NCBI GenBank assembly: GCA_025526915.1
Contig: JAHLKH010000386.1
Location: 1-15,878, forward strand
Length of the DNA stretch: 15,878 nucleotides
Direction: 5' to 3'
Source of the DNA: Entophlyctis helioformis
Taxonomy: Eukaryota; Chytridiomycota; Chytridiomycetes; Chytridiales; Chytriomycetaceae
Shown piece by piece: positions 13,999-15,878 of the stretch; position 1 is the first letter of the stretch; every line of letters begins with the position of its first letter. Made by a program: the position numbers and the translations under genes. The notes below the pieces were generated by a model. That model was given only the letters and a program-made list of their open reading frames with translations. It searched no databases and was not told the DNA's origin.

Positions 13999-15878
13999 TC
14001 ATCCGTGGCGGGCCTCGAAGGCATTGAGCATCTGGAGGGAGCCAGTGAATGACGCGCGCGGTTCCCATGTGTTGTCGGACTCAGGGTAGCCTTCCCACTT
14101 GACGAGCCAGCGGCGGCGGTTGCCTCTGCCCTTGACGTCGCGGATGGCTTCAATGACGTAGATGTTACCCTCGGGGGCGACTTCAAGAGGAGCAGGACGG
14201 GCGTGAGCAGGGCGATCCGGGAAAGCAGCGACTGGGTCTACATAAGGACGAAGGAGGTCGACATGGAACCAGGGATGCACGCGTGCAAGAGCAGGAGGTA
14301 GATCCAGGCAGCGGTTGAGATTTGTAGCATCGTCATCAATGGCAGTGATGCGGAAGGGACCGAGCCAGGGAACACGGATGAGATCAGGACGCTGAGCATC
14401 GGCCGGCCAGGTGAGACCATTCGAGGACAACCAGACAAGAGAACCGACGGGGAGAGGTGCAGGTGCACGGCGTGACATGTTGGCTTGAACGCGAGCCTCC
14501 TCCTGAGCATCCGCAAGGTGAGTGGTAGCGACACCAGAGGCCGCGGCCACGCGTGAAACGAGATCGGCCACAGCAGGGGCAGCATCGGCAGGAGAGATAG
14601 AGGGAAGCATGGATGGGTTGTGACCAAAAGCCAGGTAGTACGGGGCAAAGCCAGTCGACGCATTGGGCGAGCTGTTGATCGAGAAGGCGACGGTGTGCAG
14701 GAGGTCAGGCCAGTTCTTGCCCGAGTAGTCCGCGTACTTGGAGAGAATTTGCTTGGTGGTCTGGATGGTGCGTTCCGACTGGCCATCGGTCTGCTGATGG
14801 CGAGCCGTGGCAAGGTGCATGTCAATGTTGAGCGTGGCCATGAGCGACGTCCAAAAGGCCGAAGCAAAGCGAGGATCGCGGTCCGAGACAACAGAGGAGG
14901 GCACTCCCATGCCAGCACAGACCCAGTGCTTGCAGAAGAGCTCAGCCAGAGTGGCCGCGGATGCGGTGCGGGTGGTAGGTGCAAAGGCGACCAGCTTGGT
15001 GAGCCGATCAACAATGACAAGCACCGCATCCAAGCCTGAGTCAGTCATGGGCAGGAAGGCAATGTCGTAGGAGACGTCTGTGAAGCGGTCCTCAGGGATC
15101 AGCAGAGGATGGAGCAGACCCTGAGAGCGACAGCGATCGACAAAGTGGCGCTGGCAGATCTCGCACGAGGTAGCAAACTGGGCGGCGTCCTCACGCAGGG
15201 AAGGCCAGAAGAATGCGTTGAGCAGTCGGCTGGCGGTGTTGAGGCTGCCAAAGTGACCGGCCAAGGGCTTGTCGTGGTAGTTGGAAAGCAGACGCGTGCG
15301 TAGCTCGCCGTCAGGAACATAGAGGCGGCCGGAGTGGTACCAGAGGCCGTCGGAGAGGACCATGTGCTTGTTGTACCCGTGGTCAGCATCCTTCATGAGA
15401 GTAGGGTACTCGGCAATCAGCGACGTGAATGGTGGGGCTGTCCATGGAGACTTGTGCCACAACTCGAGACGGTTGGACGCGTTGAACTGGACAGAGTGGG
15501 AGGTGAATCGGGTCTTGCCAGCGTCGCGAAGGGCGGTCCATGTCTGGGATTCAGGAGGTACCGAATCGAACCACTCGTTGGCCCACATGTGGGCTATGTC
15601 CTCGAGGCGGCTGATGACAAGGCCGACAATCTGGGAAGGGAGGAGAGTGGTTGAGGGGTAGCAGCGGAATGCATTGTTGACTTGTGAGACAAACTTAAGC
15701 CAATCGGTGTGGACAACGTCGGGATTCTTGTCGCTGTTGGTACCGGAGAAGAAGGGGATCTTGCCGATCTGGGATTGGAAACTGCGGTTCTGGTTGTCAG
15801 GGTCCGAAGCTGGGGCGGTGATACCGCGTCCTTCGAGCGCCTCGATACGGACCAGCAGGGCAGCGTTGAGCTCTTCCA
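13999..15878 (-). CDS. Gag capsid-like region fused in frame to chromodomain integrase (partial N-terminus)
   Basis: One open frame runs from the right edge to TGA at 14001-13999, over 620 codons without a stop. Residue numbers below start at the internal Met at 15588. Upstream of it, a short coiled-coil-like stretch and a capsid-like segment are visible (IPFFSG, WLKFVSQVNNAF, then MWANEWFDSVPPESQTW). After ~40 linker residues the integrase begins: zinc-binding H105, H112, C142 and C145, then a catalytic triad D175, D236, E272 with 35 residues between the last two (DD35E). A C-terminal domain with the VGSLVWLSS and PWLGPFRI blocks follows, then a chromodomain at ~475-512 (YVIEAI, WLVKWEGYPESDNTWEP). 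Integrase inserts element DNA, and the chromodomain can steer it to modified histones. All key integrase residues are present. The joint between Gag and integrase lies near residues 28-50. Confidence 0.9.
   Translation of the reverse strand, partial: EELNAALLVRIEALEGRGITAPASDPDNQNRSFQSQIGKIPFFSGTNSDKNPDVVHTDWLKFVSQVNNAFRCYPSTTLLPSQIVGLVISRLEDIAHMWANEWFDSVPPESQTWTALRDAGKTRFTSHSVQFNASNRLELWHKSPWTAPPFTSLIAEYPTLMKDADHGYNKHMVLSDGLWYHSGRLYVPDGELRTRLLSNYHDKPLAGHFGSLNTASRLLNAFFWPSLREDAAQFATSCEICQRHFVDRCRSQGLLHPLLIPEDRFTDVSYDIAFLPMTDSGLDAVLVIVDRLTKLVAFAPTTRTASAATLAELFCKHWVCAGMGVPSSVVSDRDPRFASAFWTSLMATLNIDMHLATARHQQTDGQSERTIQTTKQILSKYADYSGKNWPDLLHTVAFSINSSPNASTGFAPYYLAFGHNPSMLPSISPADAAPAVADLVSRVAAASGVATTHLADAQEEARVQANMSRRAPAPLPVGSLVWLSSNGLTWPADAQRPDLIRVPWLGPFRITAIDDDATNLNRCLDLPPALARVHPWFHVDLLRPYVDPVAAFPDRPAHARPAPLEVAPEGNIYVIEAIRDVKGRGNRRRWLVKWEGYPESDNTWEPRASFTGSLQMLNAFEARHG

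Larger units (their letters stand above)
13654..15878 (-). mobile_element. Ty3/gypsy chromovirus LTR retrotransposon, internally deleted, partial (runs off right edge)
   Basis: The element is read on the minus strand. Within the window it has a Gag-like region, an integrase with chromodomain, a polypurine tract and a likely 3' LTR. The 5' LTR and primer-binding site would be beyond position 15878. Protease, reverse transcriptase and RNase H, which normally lie between Gag and integrase in this superfamily, are absent, so it should be non-autonomous. The target-site duplication cannot be tested; the five bases outside the LTR (13649-13653) are GACGG. Confidence 0.88.

Noticed and set aside
13740..14186. 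Minus-strand frames across the integrase C-terminus and LTR
   Set aside because: They are out of frame with the integrase and run through LTR repeats.
14620..15070. Plus-strand frames inside the retrotransposon
   Set aside because: They are antisense to the intact integrase catalytic core.

Overview
The window is a gene-dense, GC-rich piece of nuclear eukaryotic DNA, most likely fungal. It has short introns (62-114 nt, mostly 62-80), usually with a CTGAC or CTGAT branch-site-like motif before the acceptor. It also has compact intergenic gaps, a Pol III tRNA gene with internal promoter boxes, and a chromodomain Ty3/gypsy (chromovirus) retrotransposon. A long coiled-coil/Trp-repeat gene of the CCDC191/SFI1 kind hints at a centriole-bearing lineage such as a zoosporic (chytrid-like) fungus. 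That is inference; no marker here fixes the taxon.

Layout. (1) Positions 1-5416 hold three genes in tandem on the minus strand: a left-truncated low-complexity protein with a poly-Asn tract (1-945), an 11-exon coiled-coil protein (1048-4345), and a 4-exon membrane protein (4432-5416). (2) A 249-bp divergent gap separates the last of these from a 3-exon plus-strand membrane protein (5666-6324). The two are paralogues facing away from each other and share the position and phase of intron 1. (3) A minus-strand single-exon ITPase gene (6588-7169) and a plus-strand mitochondrial PPR-like gene (7227-9584) have start codons only 57 bp apart. (4) On the plus strand follow a 3-exon OS-9/Yos9-type ER lectin (9865-11773), an intronless Prx5/Pmp20-type peroxiredoxin ending in the peroxisomal tripeptide AKL (12005-12511), and tRNA-Thr(CGT) (12672-12743). 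(5) Positions 12744-13653 hold no recognised gene, only unassigned open frames. (6) From 13654 to the right edge lies a minus-strand LTR retrotransposon: a likely 3' LTR with an 80-bp internal tandem duplication, a polypurine tract, and one open frame in which a Gag capsid-like region runs directly into a complete integrase plus chromodomain. Protease, reverse transcriptase and RNase H are missing.

The cellular genes do not form one pathway: nucleotide-pool cleaning, organelle RNA handling, ER quality control, peroxide removal and cytoskeletal/centrosomal structure. The items most worth a second look are the in-frame Gag-integrase element, the inverted pair of unrecognised four-TM-like paralogues, and the very short shared gap between ITPase and PPR.

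Intron boundaries were worked out by hand from GT/AG sites, branch motifs, phase consistency and similarity. No computation or database search was run.
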